Positions 15,953-24,520 of a DNA stretch of 57,855 bases are shown here, piece by piece. Both the position numbers and the translations under genes were made by a program. The first letter of the stretch is position 1; each line of letters begins with the position of its first letter. Source of the stretch: Candidatus Aquidulcis sp. (GTDB lineage Bacteria > Chloroflexota > Anaerolineae > UBA4142); NCBI GenBank assembly GCA_020723345.1, contig DYJA01000037.1:1-57855 (forward strand). Reading direction: 5' to 3'. The notes under the pieces were generated by a model. It ran no database searches. It saw only the letters and a program-made list of their open reading frames with translations, and was not told where the DNA came from.

Positions 15953-18922
15953 ATGCAACTCCATCTGACAATCAACCACGAATCTAAAACCTGGAATATC
16001 TCTCCCAACGAAACGCTTTTGCACGCGCTCCGCGCCAACGGATACTTTGGCGTCAAGCACGGCTGCGAGAACGGCGAATGTGGCGCGTGCGCGGTATTAG
16101 TTGACGGCGTGCCGATGAATTCGTGCGTGCTGCTCGCCGCGCAAGCGGAGGGCAAGCGCGTCACGACAATTGAAGCGCTGGGACAGGTCGAAGAGCAGGG
16201 TTGGAAACATACCGCGGGTTTGCACCCAATTCAGCAAGCGTTCGTCGAAATCGGCGCGATTCAGTGCGGCTATTGCACGCCCGCGCAAATTCTCGCGGCG
16301 AAAGCGCTGCTCGATCAAACGCTCACGCCGACGGAAGAACAAGTACGCGACGCGCTCAGCGGCGTGTTGTGCCGATGCACGGGGTACGTCAAGCCGGTGC
16401 AAGCCGTGTTACGCGCCGCCGCGATGTTGCGCGGCGAACAGAGATTGGAGATTGGAGATTGGAGATTGCCGCCGCCCGAAATTCCAATCTCTAGCCGCCA
16501 ATCGCCAATCTCAACGACTATCGTCGGCAAGCCGGAGATCAAAGTGGACGCGGTGAAACTCGCGCAGGGCAAGCCCGCGTTCACCGACGACATCGAACTG
16601 CGCGGGATGCTGTACGCGCGAGTGCTGCACTCGCCGGTCGCGCACGCGCGCATCAAACACATCGACGCGGCGAAGGCGCGCGCGCTGGAAGGCGTACGCG
16701 CGGTGCTGACGTACCAAGACATTCCGCGCGTCGTCTACTCGACCGCCGGACAATCCGATCCGATCCCCGGTCCGCTCGATTCGTTCTCGCTCGATAGCAA
16801 AGTACGCTTTGTGGGCGACCGCGTCGCGTTCGTCGCGGCAGACTCGGAGGAAATTGCCGAGCGCGCGCTGGAGTTGATCCAAGTCGAGTACGAAGAATTG
16901 CCGGCGATTATCGATCTGCGCGACGCGATGAAGCCCGGCGCGCCGCGCATCCACGACGAGCCGGAGTACGTCAATTTTTTCGACGTTGCCGATCCGGCGA
17001 AGAATGTTGCCGCGCACATCAACATCGAATTGGGCAACGTCGCGGAAGGATTCAAGCAAGCCGATCATATTTTCGAAGACGAGTACGTCGTGCCGAAAGT
17101 TCAGCAGGCGCACATCGAGCCGCACGTCGTCGTCACGTATTGGGATGAGAATGATCGGCTCGTAATTCGCACGTCGACCCAGGTGCCATTCCACGCGCGG
17201 CGAATCCTCGCGCCGGTGCTCGGTCTGCCGCCGAAACGGATTCGCGTGATCAAGCCGCGCATCGGCGGCGGCTTCGGCGGCAAGCAAGAAGTACTGATCG
17301 AAGATGTCGCCGCGCACTTGACGATCGCGACCGGGCGTCCCGTGCGATTCGAGTACACGCGCGAGGAAGAATTCATCGCCGCGCGCTCGCGCCATCCGAT
17401 GCGCGTGCGCGTCAAAACCGGCGTGACAAAAGATGGCAAGATCGTCGCGAACGAAATGTACGCGCTCTCCGATACCGGCGCGTACGGCTGTCACGCGCTC
17501 ACCGTCACCGGCAACACCGGGCAAAAGACACTGAATTTGTACAACGCGCCGAACATCAAATTCGAAGCGCACGTCGTGTACACGAATACGCCGCCGTCGG
17601 GCGCGTACCGCGGGTACGGCGTGCCGCAAGGATTCTTTCCGCTCGAAGTCCACATCGAAAGAATCGCGCGTGCGCGCGGATTCGATCCAATCGAATTTCG
17701 TTTGAAGAACGCGGTGAAAGCGGGCGACGAATTGCCGATGTCGAAAGCGTGGAACGAGGGACGTCCGCCGCATCCGGAAAAGATCGAGACGTGCGGGTTG
17801 GCGGAGTGTGTGGCGCGCGGGGCGGAGGCGATTGGATGGAAACGCAACCTCCAATCTCCAATCTCTAGTCTCCGCAATGAGCGATTGGAGATTGGAGATT
17901 GGAGATTGGTTCCCGGCAAACCGCACTTGCGGCGCGGACAGGGCGTCGCGTGTGTGATGCAAGGCACCGCGATTCCGTACTTGGATATGGGCGGCGCGTC
18001 GATCAAGATCAACGACGACGGCTCGTTCAATCTGCTCGTCGGCGCGACGGATCTGGGAACCGGATCGGACACGGTACTCGCGCAACTCGCCGCAGAAATT
18101 CTCGGCTGCCCGCTTGACGATATTCTCGTGTACTCGAGCGACACCGATTTCACGCCGTTCGACAAAGGCGCGTACGCGTCGAGCACGACGTACATTTCCG
18201 GCGGTGCGGTGGTGCGCGCGGCGAGGCAAGTCGCGGAGCAAATAAAAAATGTCGCGGCGAAAATGCTAACCGACCGCCGACCGCAGACCACAGACGGCGG
18301 ACAAGCGGCGGTCGGCGGTCAGTCGTCGGCGGTCGCGCCAGAACAAATTGTACTGCGTGATAAACGCGCCCGCGCACCGGATGGGCGATTCGTCACGCTG
18401 CAAGAGGTCGCGCTCGAATCGCTGCACCACAAAGATCAGCAGCAGATTATGGCGGTCGCGTCGTACGTCTCGCCGAAATCGCCGCCGCCGTTCGCCGCGC
18501 AGTACGCGCAAGTGCTGGTGGATACGGAGACCGGACAGATCACCGTCGAGAAATTGGTGATGGCGGTGGACAGCGGCGTGATCGTCAACCCAGCCACCGC
18601 GTCCGGACAGATCGAAGGCGGCATGACGCAGGCGCTCGGTTACGCGGTGTGCGAGGAAATGTTGTACGACGCGCGCGGCGATTCGGTCGTGCGGCAATTG
18701 GGCGATTACAAAATTTTCGCGGCGGATGAAATGCCGGAACTGCAAACGATCTTCATCGAGACGTTCGAGCCGTCGCATCCCTTCGGTTTGAAAGCGGTGG
18801 CGGAAATTCCGCTCGACGGTGTCGCGCCGGCGGTCGCGAGCGCGGTGTACGATGCGGTCGGCATTTGGATGCGCGAAATCCCGATGACGCCGGAGCGCGT
18901 GTGGCGAACAATGAACCAATGA
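15953..18922 (+). CDS. Molybdenum hydroxylase: fused [2Fe-2S] and molybdopterin subunits (xanthine dehydrogenase/CoxL-like)
   Basis: A 989-residue fusion. Residues 1-160 are a [2Fe-2S] subunit (Cys38/43/46/58 in GCENGECGAC, and CGYCTP plus CRCTGY at 105-142). Residues from about 190 form the Mo-binding subunit: RIGGGFGGKQE, SGAYRGYGVPQGFF (cofactor/substrate region) and LKAVAEIPLDGVAPAVASA, whose Glu corresponds to the active-site base. Three repeat elements are translated: 164-187 exactly between the two domains, about 633-652, and about 774-795. Each is a hairpin of heptamers read in frame. Substrate is unknown (purine, aldehyde or N-heterocycle). XdhC and the FAD subunit follow downstream. 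Confidence 0.9.
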   Translation: MQLHLTINHESKTWNISPNETLLHALRANGYFGVKHGCENGECGACAVLVDGVPMNSCVLLAAQAEGKRVTTIEALGQVEEQGWKHTAGLHPIQQAFVEIGAIQCGYCTPAQILAAKALLDQTLTPTEEQVRDALSGVLCRCTGYVKPVQAVLRAAAMLRGEQRLEIGDWRLPPPEIPISSRQSPISTTIVGKPEIKVDAVKLAQGKPAFTDDIELRGMLYARVLHSPVAHARIKHIDAAKARALEGVRAVLTYQDIPRVVYSTAGQSDPIPGPLDSFSLDSKVRFVGDRVAFVAADSEEIAERALELIQVEYEELPAIIDLRDAMKPGAPRIHDEPEYVNFFDVADPAKNVAAHINIELGNVAEGFKQADHIFEDEYVVPKVQQAHIEPHVVVTYWDENDRLVIRTSTQVPFHARRILAPVLGLPPKRIRVIKPRIGGGFGGKQEVLIEDVAAHLTIATGRPVRFEYTREEEFIAARSRHPMRVRVKTGVTKDGKIVANEMYALSDTGAYGCHALTVTGNTGQKTLNLYNAPNIKFEAHVVYTNTPPSGAYRGYGVPQGFFPLEVHIERIARARGFDPIEFRLKNAVKAGDELPMSKAWNEGRPPHPEKIETCGLAECVARGAEAIGWKRNLQSPISSLRNERLEIGDWRLVPGKPHLRRGQGVACVMQGTAIPYLDMGGASIKINDDGSFNLLVGATDLGTGSDTVLAQLAAEILGCPLDDILVYSSDTDFTPFDKGAYASSTTYISGGAVVRAARQVAEQIKNVAAKMLTDRRPQTTDGGQAAVGGQSSAVAPEQIVLRDKRARAPDGRFVTLQEVALESLHHKDQQQIMAVASYVSPKSPPPFAAQYAQVLVDTETGQITVEKLVMAVDSGVIVNPATASGQIEGGMTQALGYAVCEEMLYDARGDSVVRQLGDYKIFAADEMPELQTIFIETFEPSHPFGLKAVAEIPLDGVAPAVASAVYDAVGIWMREIPMTPERVWRTMNQ
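16441..16513. repeat. In-frame GATTGGA/TCCAATC heptamer hairpin at a domain junction
   Basis: Four GAGATTG-type units, a short spacer, then inverse CCAATCTC/GCCAATC units. On the plus strand it encodes a LEIGDWR-type heptapeptide followed by Pro/Ser-rich residues, joining the [2Fe-2S] and Mo domains. Confidence 0.9.
17848..17910. repeat. In-frame GATTGGA/TCCAATC heptamer hairpin, second copy
   Basis: The arms are in the opposite order to the element at 16441: CTCCAATCTCCAATC first, GATTGGAGATTGGAGATT second. It is read in frame within the Mo subunit (peptide LQSPISSLR ... LEIGDWRL). Confidence 0.9.
18270..18335. repeat. In-frame GACCGCC/GGCGGTC heptamer hairpin
   Basis: The left arm CGACCGCCGACCGCAGAC is mirrored by GGCGGTCGGCGGTCAG. 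It is translated in frame (DRRPQTTDGGQ...) in a loop of the Mo subunit. Confidence 0.9.
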
Positions 18923-18946
18923 ACCAATTTACCAATGAGCCAAATG
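18907..18946. repeat. AACCAATGAACCAAT short array
   Basis: Four degenerate AATGAACC/AATTTACC units overlap the stop codon of the Mo-hydroxylase gene and run to the Shine-Dalgarno of the next gene. Confidence 0.65.
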
Positions 18947-18961
18947 AAACGGAGGATAACG

Positions 18962-19405
18962 ATGAATACTGATTCTGCATCTGAACCGACTTTTGAAACC
19001 AAGACACCGACTAGCGCACCAAAACCTGAACCGCTGCAACTACCGAAAGGCGCGCTGATTGCGTTTCGCAAGAGCGGCGGCGCGCTGGCGAGCACGCGCG
19101 AAATTGTGCTCTATCCCGACGGGCGCGTCAGTTTCGGCGGACCCGATCTGGGAAAGGAGATGTACGCGCATGTGCCGCGCAAAATGAATGACGCGCAGAT
19201 CGCGCGCCTGCGGAAATCACTCGATCACGCCAACTTTTTCCGAATGTCATCGGCACAAGGCGACCCGCCGCCCGACGCGTTCGCGTACGAAATCAGCGCG
19301 CGGGCGGGCAATCGCGTCAATTCGGTCACGGTGTTCGACGGCGCGATTTCGGACGCGCTGAAACCGCTAATCGATCAGTTGAGCGCGTTGATGCCGAAAG
19401 ACTAA
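18962..19405 (+). CDS. Emfourin-like small protein
   Basis: A 147-residue protein starting at ATG 18962, with GGAGG 8-12 nt upstream. After a disordered, Thr/Pro-rich N-terminus, the fold IAFRKSGGALASTREIVLYP ... LRKSLDHANFFRM ... FAYEISARAGNRVNSVTVFD ... LKPLIDQLSAL resembles emfourin, an inhibitor of protealysin-like M4 metalloproteases (R-SGG start, NFF and final helix). No protease is adjacent. The stop codon overlaps the CorA start (TAATG), so the two are translationally coupled. Function in this context is unknown. Confidence 0.5.
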   Translation: MNTDSASEPTFETKTPTSAPKPEPLQLPKGALIAFRKSGGALASTREIVLYPDGRVSFGGPDLGKEMYAHVPRKMNDAQIARLRKSLDHANFFRMSSAQGDPPPDAFAYEISARAGNRVNSVTVFDGAISDALKPLIDQLSALMPKD

Positions 19406-20355
19406 TGTCAATCACTCAAATCAATCTCGAAACTGGCTCCACTACCGAACTCGGACGCGACGCGACGCGCCCCAGCCCGAACGACAGTAGCGTCTGGCTC
19501 GACATTCCAGCGCCGAGCGAAGACGATCTGGACTGGCTCGCGCGCGTGTACAACTTTCACCCGCTCGCCATCGAGGATTGCCGCCATTTCGATCAGCGCG
19601 CCAAGGTGGACGCGTACGACGGCTATCTCTTTCTATCACTGCACGCGGTCACGCGCGCGAACGGCGATTTGCGCGCGCAAGAACTTCAAGTTTTTCTCGG
19701 CGGCGATTATCTCATCACCGTCCACCGCGAGCCGATTGCCGCGCTCGACGCGATGCGCGCGCGCTGCGTGTCCGACAACCGCACGGGCAATTATCGCGTC
19801 GATATGCTCCTGTATCAGATCGTCGACCAAATGGTGGACGCGATTTTTCCCTTGCTCGACACCATCGAAGACGACATTGACGCACTCGAAGATGAGATTC
19901 TCGACACGCCCACGCAGGCATCGTTGCACCGCGTCTTTGATCTGAAACGCCAACTCGTTTTTCTCCGCAAGATCGTCGGACCGATGCGCGATGCGATGGA
20001 CGCGCTCGCCGATTCGCGTTACGAATTCATCGATCCGCGCACCGCGCTGTACTATCGCGACACGTACGATCACCTCGTCCGCATCTATGACCTCATCGAA
20101 ACGTCGCGCGACCTGCTCGGCAACGCGCTCGACGCGTACCTCTCGACGGTTTCGAATCGTTTGAACGAAGTGATGAAGCGGCTCACGCTGATCACGACGA
20201 TCTTTATGCCGATTTCGTTTGTCGTCGGTTTCGGCGGAATGAATTTCAAGCAATTGCCATTTGACAATCCGATGGCTTTCGGTATTCTGGTCGCGCTGCT
20301 CGTCGCGATGCCGACGCTCATGGTTGTCTGGTTCTGGCGGAGTAAATGGATGTGA
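19405..20355 (+). CDS. corA: CorA-family magnesium/divalent cation transporter
   Basis: A 316-residue protein with the CorA layout: an N-terminal alpha/beta cytoplasmic domain (HPLAIEDCRHFDQRAKVDAYD), long helices (LDTIEDDIDALEDEILDTPTQ), then two C-terminal transmembrane helices with the selectivity signature GGMNF (about residue 273) in FVVGFGGMNFKQLPF. The second helix ends MVVWFWRSKWM. It pumps or conducts Mg2+ (or Co2+/Ni2+) as a pentamer. ATG overlaps the preceding stop by one base. Confidence 0.93.
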   Translation: MSITQINLETGSTTELGRDATRPSPNDSSVWLDIPAPSEDDLDWLARVYNFHPLAIEDCRHFDQRAKVDAYDGYLFLSLHAVTRANGDLRAQELQVFLGGDYLITVHREPIAALDAMRARCVSDNRTGNYRVDMLLYQIVDQMVDAIFPLLDTIEDDIDALEDEILDTPTQASLHRVFDLKRQLVFLRKIVGPMRDAMDALADSRYEFIDPRTALYYRDTYDHLVRIYDLIETSRDLLGNALDAYLSTVSNRLNEVMKRLTLITTIFMPISFVVGFGGMNFKQLPFDNPMAFGILVALLVAMPTLMVVWFWRSKWM

Positions 20356-20358
20356 AGT

Positions 20359-20410
20359 ACAGTATTCAGTATCCAGTGTTCAGTAAACCATACTGAATAC
20401 TGAATACTGG
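20359..20410. repeat. Heptamer hairpin, TTCAGTA/TACTGAA family
   Basis: AGTATTCAGTATCCAG and GTTCAGT on the left, ACTGAATACTGAATACTGG on the right. It occupies the whole corA-xdhC gap. Confidence 0.88.
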
Positions 20411-20417
20411 AGTCTGA

Positions 20418-21188
20418 ATGGATGTCGTATCGCAAGCACTACTTGACGCGTTACAAAATAACAAACCCGCCGCGCTCGCGACCGTCGTGAAAACGCGCGG
20501 CGCGACTCCGCGCGATGCCGGCGCGAAGATGCTCGTGTACCCCGACGGCGCGATTGTCGGCTCCGTTGGCGGCGGCGAAATGGAATTGCGCGTGATCGCC
20601 GAAGCGCGCGCCGCGCTCGCCGATGGCAAACCGCGCTATCTCGATCTAGCGACCCACCCCGAACAGCGCGGCGATCCTTCGACGTGCGGCGGCGCGATGG
20701 AGATTTTCGTCGAGCCGTTGCTGACGACGCCCACACTCGTGATCGTCGGCGCGGGACACATCGGCGCGGCAGTCGCGCAACTCGCGCGCACGCTCGGCTT
20801 CCGCGTCGTCGTGCTGGATGATCGCGCCGAATTCGTCACGCCTGAAAACTTTCCGCACGCCGATGAACACATTGCAGGCGATCTCGTCGCGAAAATCCGC
20901 AAAGTCGAAATCACGCCGCACACCTACATCATCTTCGTCACGCGCAATCACGCGCTCGATGTCGATTTGCTCGGCGCGGTCGTCGAAAAACCTGCCGCGT
21001 ACATCGGCATGTTGGGCAGCCAACGCCGCGCGGCAACGGTGATCGATACGCTGAAAAAGCAAGGCATCAGCGAAGCCGCACTCGCGCGCGTCCACGCGCC
21101 GATTGGCTTGCCGATTCACGCCGAAACGCCGCAAGAAATCGCGGTGAGCATTCTGGCGGAGATTATCAAAGTGAGACGTGATACGTGA
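20418..21188 (+). CDS. xdhC: XdhC/CoxI-family molybdenum cofactor maturation factor
   Basis: A 256-residue protein. The N-terminal XdhC/CoxI domain has ATVVKTRGATPRDAGAKMLV and VGSVGGGEMEL, and the C-terminal Rossmann domain has LVIVGAGHIGAAVAQLA and IGMLGSQRRAATV. XdhC proteins insert sulfurated Mo cofactor into hydroxylases of the xanthine dehydrogenase family. It lies between the Mo-subunit gene and the FAD-subunit gene. The last codons overlap a GTGATGC repeat. Confidence 0.92.
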   Translation: MDVVSQALLDALQNNKPAALATVVKTRGATPRDAGAKMLVYPDGAIVGSVGGGEMELRVIAEARAALADGKPRYLDLATHPEQRGDPSTCGGAMEIFVEPLLTTPTLVIVGAGHIGAAVAQLARTLGFRVVVLDDRAEFVTPENFPHADEHIAGDLVAKIRKVEITPHTYIIFVTRNHALDVDLLGAVVEKPAAYIGMLGSQRRAATVIDTLKKQGISEAALARVHAPIGLPIHAETPQEIAVSILAEIIKVRRDT

Positions 21189-21246
21189 TGCGTGTTGCGT
21201 GTTCCGTTCAACAAACAACCGACGCAACACGCAACACGCAACACGG
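21175..21246. repeat. Heptamer hairpin, GTGATGC/GCAACAC family
   Basis: GTGATACGTGATGCGTGTTGC on the left is mirrored by CGCAACACGCAACACGCAAC on the right. It ends just before the Shine-Dalgarno of the FAD-subunit gene. Confidence 0.85.
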
Positions 21247-21253
21247 AGAAAAT

Positions 21254-22663
21254 ATGTGGAACACTTTTTTTACCGCAACCTCCGTTGACCACGCGCTCGC
21301 CCTGCTCGCGCAGTACGGCAGCAACGCGCGCTTGATCAACGGCGGCACCGATTTGATGCTGGAAATCGAACGCAAGGTACGGGCGCCAAGGGCCGTGATC
21401 GACTTGAGCCGCGTCCCAGGTCTGGACGAAATTCGGTTCGACGATGGCACGTTCCATCTCGGCGCGAGCGTGACGCACAATCACGTTGTCGGAAATAAAT
21501 TGCTCGTCGAACGCGCGTATCCGCTCGCGCGCGCGTGCTGGGAAGTCGGCGCGCCGCAGATTCGCAATCGCGGTACCGTCGCGGGCAACCTCATCACCGC
21601 GTCGCCCGCGAACGACACGATTCCGCCGCTGTGGGCGCTGGGCGCGCACGTGACATTGCAGAGCAAAGCGCGCGGCAAGCGCGAAATCGCGCTCGAAGAG
21701 TTTGTGCGCGGCGTCCGCCAGACCGCGCTCGCACCCGACGAAATGCTCATCGAAATTTCGTTCTCCGCGCTGAAGGAAAGCGAACGCGGCACGTTCATCA
21801 AACTTGGCTTGCGCCGCGCTCAAGCAATTTCTGTCGTCAATGCCGCTGTCGTGCTCGGATTCGAGCAATCGAAAATCGAAAGCGCATGGATCACGCTCGG
21901 CTCTGTCGCGCCAACCATCGTCGCGGCGACGGACGCGCAGCAATTTCTCATCGGCAAAACACTCGACGATGAAACGATCGAGCAAGCCGCGCGGCTCGCG
22001 ATGAACGCGGCGCGTCCGATCGACGATATTCGCGGTCCCGCCGATTATCGCCGCGAGATGGCGCGCGTGCTGGTGGCGCGCGCGCTGCGGCAATTGCGCG
22101 ATGGGACGGAGCGCGATGATTTTCCATCGCGTCCTGTGATGCTGTGGGGAAAGACGGACGGGAAATTCAGAATTCAGAATTCAGTGTTCAGTATTCAGTA
22201 TTCAGATATTATCGAAACCACCGTCAACGGAAAACGCTACACCGTGCGCGGCGCGAGCGACAAGAGTTTGTTGCGTCTTCTGCGCGAAGACATCGGCTTG
22301 AACGGGACGAAGGAAGGATGCGCGGAAGGGGAATGCGGCGCGTGTACGGTGTTTCTCGACGGCATCGCGGTGATGGCGTGCCTCGTGCCCGCGCCACGCG
22401 CACATCACGCGGAAATCGTGACGATTGAGGGGTTGCCGCGCGGCGACGAGTTGCATCCCGTTCAACGCGCGTTCATCGAAACGGGCGCGGTGCAGTGCGG
22501 CTATTGCACACCTGGGTTCATTATGAGCGGCGCGGCGCTGCTCGACGAGAAACCGCATCCGACGCGCGACGACATTCAGTACGCGCTCACCGGCAACTTG
22601 TGTCGGTGCACGGGTTATTACAAAATCGTCGAGGCGATTGAAAAAGCGGCGCAAGCGAAGTGA
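21254..22663 (+). CDS. Molybdenum hydroxylase: fused FAD-binding and [2Fe-2S] subunits (CoxM-CoxS-like)
   Basis: A 469-residue fusion. Residues 1-~295 are a CoxM-type FAD subunit (LINGGTDLMLEIERK, LGASVTHNHV, IRNRGTVAGNLITASPANDT). Residues from ~318 are a second [2Fe-2S] subunit (GCAEGECGACTVFLDG, VQCGYCTPGFIMS, LCRCTGYYKIVEAI). The junction is a repeat element (22166-22209) translated as a FRIQNSVFSIQYS-type linker. ATG 21254 is preferred (GGAG 8 nt upstream), as earlier codons are repeat sequence. Together with the 989-residue protein the cluster encodes two distinct [2Fe-2S] modules, one on each fusion partner. Confidence 0.92.
   Translation: MWNTFFTATSVDHALALLAQYGSNARLINGGTDLMLEIERKVRAPRAVIDLSRVPGLDEIRFDDGTFHLGASVTHNHVVGNKLLVERAYPLARACWEVGAPQIRNRGTVAGNLITASPANDTIPPLWALGAHVTLQSKARGKREIALEEFVRGVRQTALAPDEMLIEISFSALKESERGTFIKLGLRRAQAISVVNAAVVLGFEQSKIESAWITLGSVAPTIVAATDAQQFLIGKTLDDETIEQAARLAMNAARPIDDIRGPADYRREMARVLVARALRQLRDGTERDDFPSRPVMLWGKTDGKFRIQNSVFSIQYSDIIETTVNGKRYTVRGASDKSLLRLLREDIGLNGTKEGCAEGECGACTVFLDGIAVMACLVPAPRAHHAEIVTIEGLPRGDELHPVQRAFIETGAVQCGYCTPGFIMSGAALLDEKPHPTRDDIQYALTGNLCRCTGYYKIVEAIEKAAQAK
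22166..22209. repeat. In-frame TTCAGAA/TTCAGTA heptamer array at a domain junction
   Basis: Six tandem degenerate heptamers (ATTCAGA, ATTCAGT, GTTCAGT) lie exactly between the FAD and [2Fe-2S] domains. It is one-armed. Confidence 0.88.
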
Positions 22664-22725
22664 CGAGTGGCGAGTGACGAGCGACGTTTCACGTTTTGCC
22701 TCTCTTGTCACTCGCCACCCGTCAC
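22660..22725. repeat. Hairpin repeat, GTGACGAGTGGCGA family
   Basis: GTGACGAGTGGCGAGTGACG is mirrored by GTCACTCGCCACCCGTCAC across a TTTCACGTTTTGCC loop. It starts at the stop codon of the FAD-subunit gene. Confidence 0.85.
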
Positions 22726-22744
22726 ATTTGTTCGGAGGCAGACA

Positions 22745-23257
22745 ATGCGCGCAGTCCAAATTTCTTTTGGCTTGGTGATTGTTCTCATCGGCTTGTTGTT
22801 GCTCTTGGTGACGAGCGGCTTGGTTGCGCTGACGCCGTTGGACGTCGTCGGCTGCGCGTTCATTCTGAGCGGCTTGTGCTTTTGGATTCCGGGAATCGCG
22901 TGGCGGCGTGCGCTGCCCTGGCTCACCGCGCTCTTTCTGCCAGGCGTACTCGCATTTGCGAGCGGCGCGGGATTGATGTACACTCAGCGCACCGAGTCGG
23001 GTTTCGGCGCGTGGTCTTATCTCTGGACGACGCTGCTCATCGCGCTGGGCATCGGGTTTCTCGCGATGTACTGGCTGGGACCGCGCGCGCGCTGGCTGCG
23101 CGTTGTCGGTATGATCGTCGTCGGCGTCGGCGTTTTGCTGTTCGCGATTTTCGTCATGGCGTTCGCAATCGAGCCGACCGCGCGCATCGCGGGTCCCGTG
23201 CTGCTCATCGCGCTTGGTTTGGCGTTTACGGTTGGCGCGTTGTTACCGCGGAAATAA
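22745..23257 (+). CDS. Small multi-helix membrane protein
   Basis: A 170-residue hydrophobic protein with about five predicted helices (LVIVLIGLLLLLVTSG, VVGCAFILSGLCFWIPG, LTALFLPGVLAFASGAG, LWTTLLIALGIGFLAMY, VGVLLFAIFVMAFAI). SD GGAGG lies 6 nt before ATG 22745. No enzymatic motif is visible. It is possibly a DUF-type envelope protein paired with the similar gene at 23339. Function unknown. Confidence 0.7.
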   Translation: MRAVQISFGLVIVLIGLLLLLVTSGLVALTPLDVVGCAFILSGLCFWIPGIAWRRALPWLTALFLPGVLAFASGAGLMYTQRTESGFGAWSYLWTTLLIALGIGFLAMYWLGPRARWLRVVGMIVVGVGVLLFAIFVMAFAIEPTARIAGPVLLIALGLAFTVGALLPRK

Positions 23258-23325
23258 CGACCGCCGACGACTGACCGCAGACCGCAGAGAAATAGCGGCG
23301 GTCGGCTGTCTGCGGTCGGCGGTCG
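23258..23325. repeat. Heptamer hairpin, GACCGCC/GGCGGTC family
   Basis: CGACCGCCGACGACTGACCG and GACCGCAGA are mirrored by GCGGCGGTCGGCTGTC and GCGGTCGGCGGTC. It fills the gap between two membrane-protein genes. Confidence 0.88.
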
Positions 23326-23338
23326 TGGGGAGGGTACA

Positions 23339-23722
23339 ATGGACAACACACGAGCATTGAATCGCAAGTACGAAACAATCGCGTGGGGCGCGTTTTTCAT
23401 TTGGCTGGGCGTCACGAATTTGTTCCGCGGACTGCCCGATGGCACGGGCGCGGTTGGCATCGGCGTTATTTTGCTCGGCTTGAATCTGGCGCGGTACGCG
23501 AGCAAAATTCCAACGAGCGGCGTCACGCTCTTTCTGGGCGCGCTCGCGCTCATCCTCGGCGCGTTCGATGTGGCGCGCGCGGTGTTGCGATTGGAAACTG
23601 ATTTGCCGTTCTTTCCGTTGCTGTTGATCGCGATTGGGATGGTGTGGTTGTTGCGCGGTGTCAACGAATCACGAACGAATAAACGAATGGTGTCAACAAA
23701 TCGCGAACGAATAAACGAATGA
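23339..23722 (+). CDS. Small membrane protein (LiaI/DUF5668-like layout)
   Basis: A 127-residue protein with about four hydrophobic helices (WGAFFIWLGVTNLF, VGIGVILLGLNLARY, LFLGALALILGAFDVARAVL, FPLLLIAIGMVWLLRG). This resembles the short transmembrane segments that precede cell-envelope stress sensors, but no partner is present. The final ~17 residues (ESRTNKRMVSTNRERINE type) are encoded by the CGAATAAACGAATG repeat, so the native end probably lies near residue 109. Confidence 0.65.
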   Translation: MDNTRALNRKYETIAWGAFFIWLGVTNLFRGLPDGTGAVGIGVILLGLNLARYASKIPTSGVTLFLGALALILGAFDVARAVLRLETDLPFFPLLLIAIGMVWLLRGVNESRTNKRMVSTNRERINE

Positions 23723-23781
23723 CGTGTCTGTCATTGCGGGCGTCCTGAGCGGAGTTGAAGGATGCCTCCTTGCAATGACAT
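23661..23781. repeat. CGAACGAATAAACGAATG direct copies, then a TGTCATTGC/GCAATGACA palindrome
   Basis: Two copies of GTGTCAACnAATC-GCGAACGAATAAACGAATG lie at 23661-23721. A second element then has outer arms TGTCATTGC and GCAATGACA around CCTGAGCGGAGTTGAAGGAT, about 23731-23781. It reaches to within 15 nt of the DUF4062 start. Confidence 0.75.
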
Positions 23782-24439
23782 CTTGGTGCGGATGAAAAAA
23801 GTCTTTCTCAGTTCCACAGCAAGAGATTTGCAAGAATATCGCGACGCAGTGTTCGCGGCGATTCAGGCGTGCGACGATTTGCGTTGCGTCCGCATGGAAG
23901 ATTTTGGCGCGCGCGCGGAAATGGCGGATGAGTTTTGCCGCGCGAAGGTCGCCGAGTGCGATGTGTTTGTCGGAATCGTCGGGCATTATTTTGGGAACAG
24001 TCCAAAGGGTTCGGACAAATCGTACACACAGCAAGAGTACGACGCGGCAGTCGAAACGGACAGACCGCGCTTGATGTTCATTGCGCCTGACGATTTCCCG
24101 ATTCCCGCGAATCTCGTCGAGAACGCGTCGAAACGCAAACGCCAGCGCGAGTTCCGCGCGCGCGTCAATGGCGTGCTGCGCGCGGAATTCAAATCGCCGC
24201 AGGATTTGGCGACGAAGGTTGTGACTGCAATTCGCAATTGGGAACGCGAGCAGGAACAAGTTAGCATGGAGCAACTACGCGCGCAATATCTCGCGCATGT
24301 CATCGGCGAATGGGAAAAGATTCGGCTGATTGGTTTTTCGCACGCGGGTAAGGCGGTTGACGACCCGAAACTGGAGCAGGTGTTTGTGCCGTTGCGCGTG
24401 GAGAGTGTCGCGAGCAGGGAGCGTTTCGAGGAAATCGGT

Positions 24440-24520
24440 AGGGATGCAATTCCATTGCATCCAGAGGGCGCAATCGGTATGGGCGCGGGTAAGGGCGCAA
24501 TTGAATTGCGCCCCTACGAG
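24440..24520. repeat. Two REP palindromes within the DUF4062-NACHT linker
   Basis: GTAGGGATGCAATTCCATTG followed by CATCC, then AAGGGCGCAATTGAATTGCG followed by CCCCTAC. These are the same palindromes as in the array at 25449-25722. Confidence 0.85.

Noticed and set aside
16511-18291. Long open frames on the minus strand across the molybdenum-hydroxylase gene
   Set aside because: They are Arg/His-rich shadows of a strongly supported plus-strand gene, with no family motifs.
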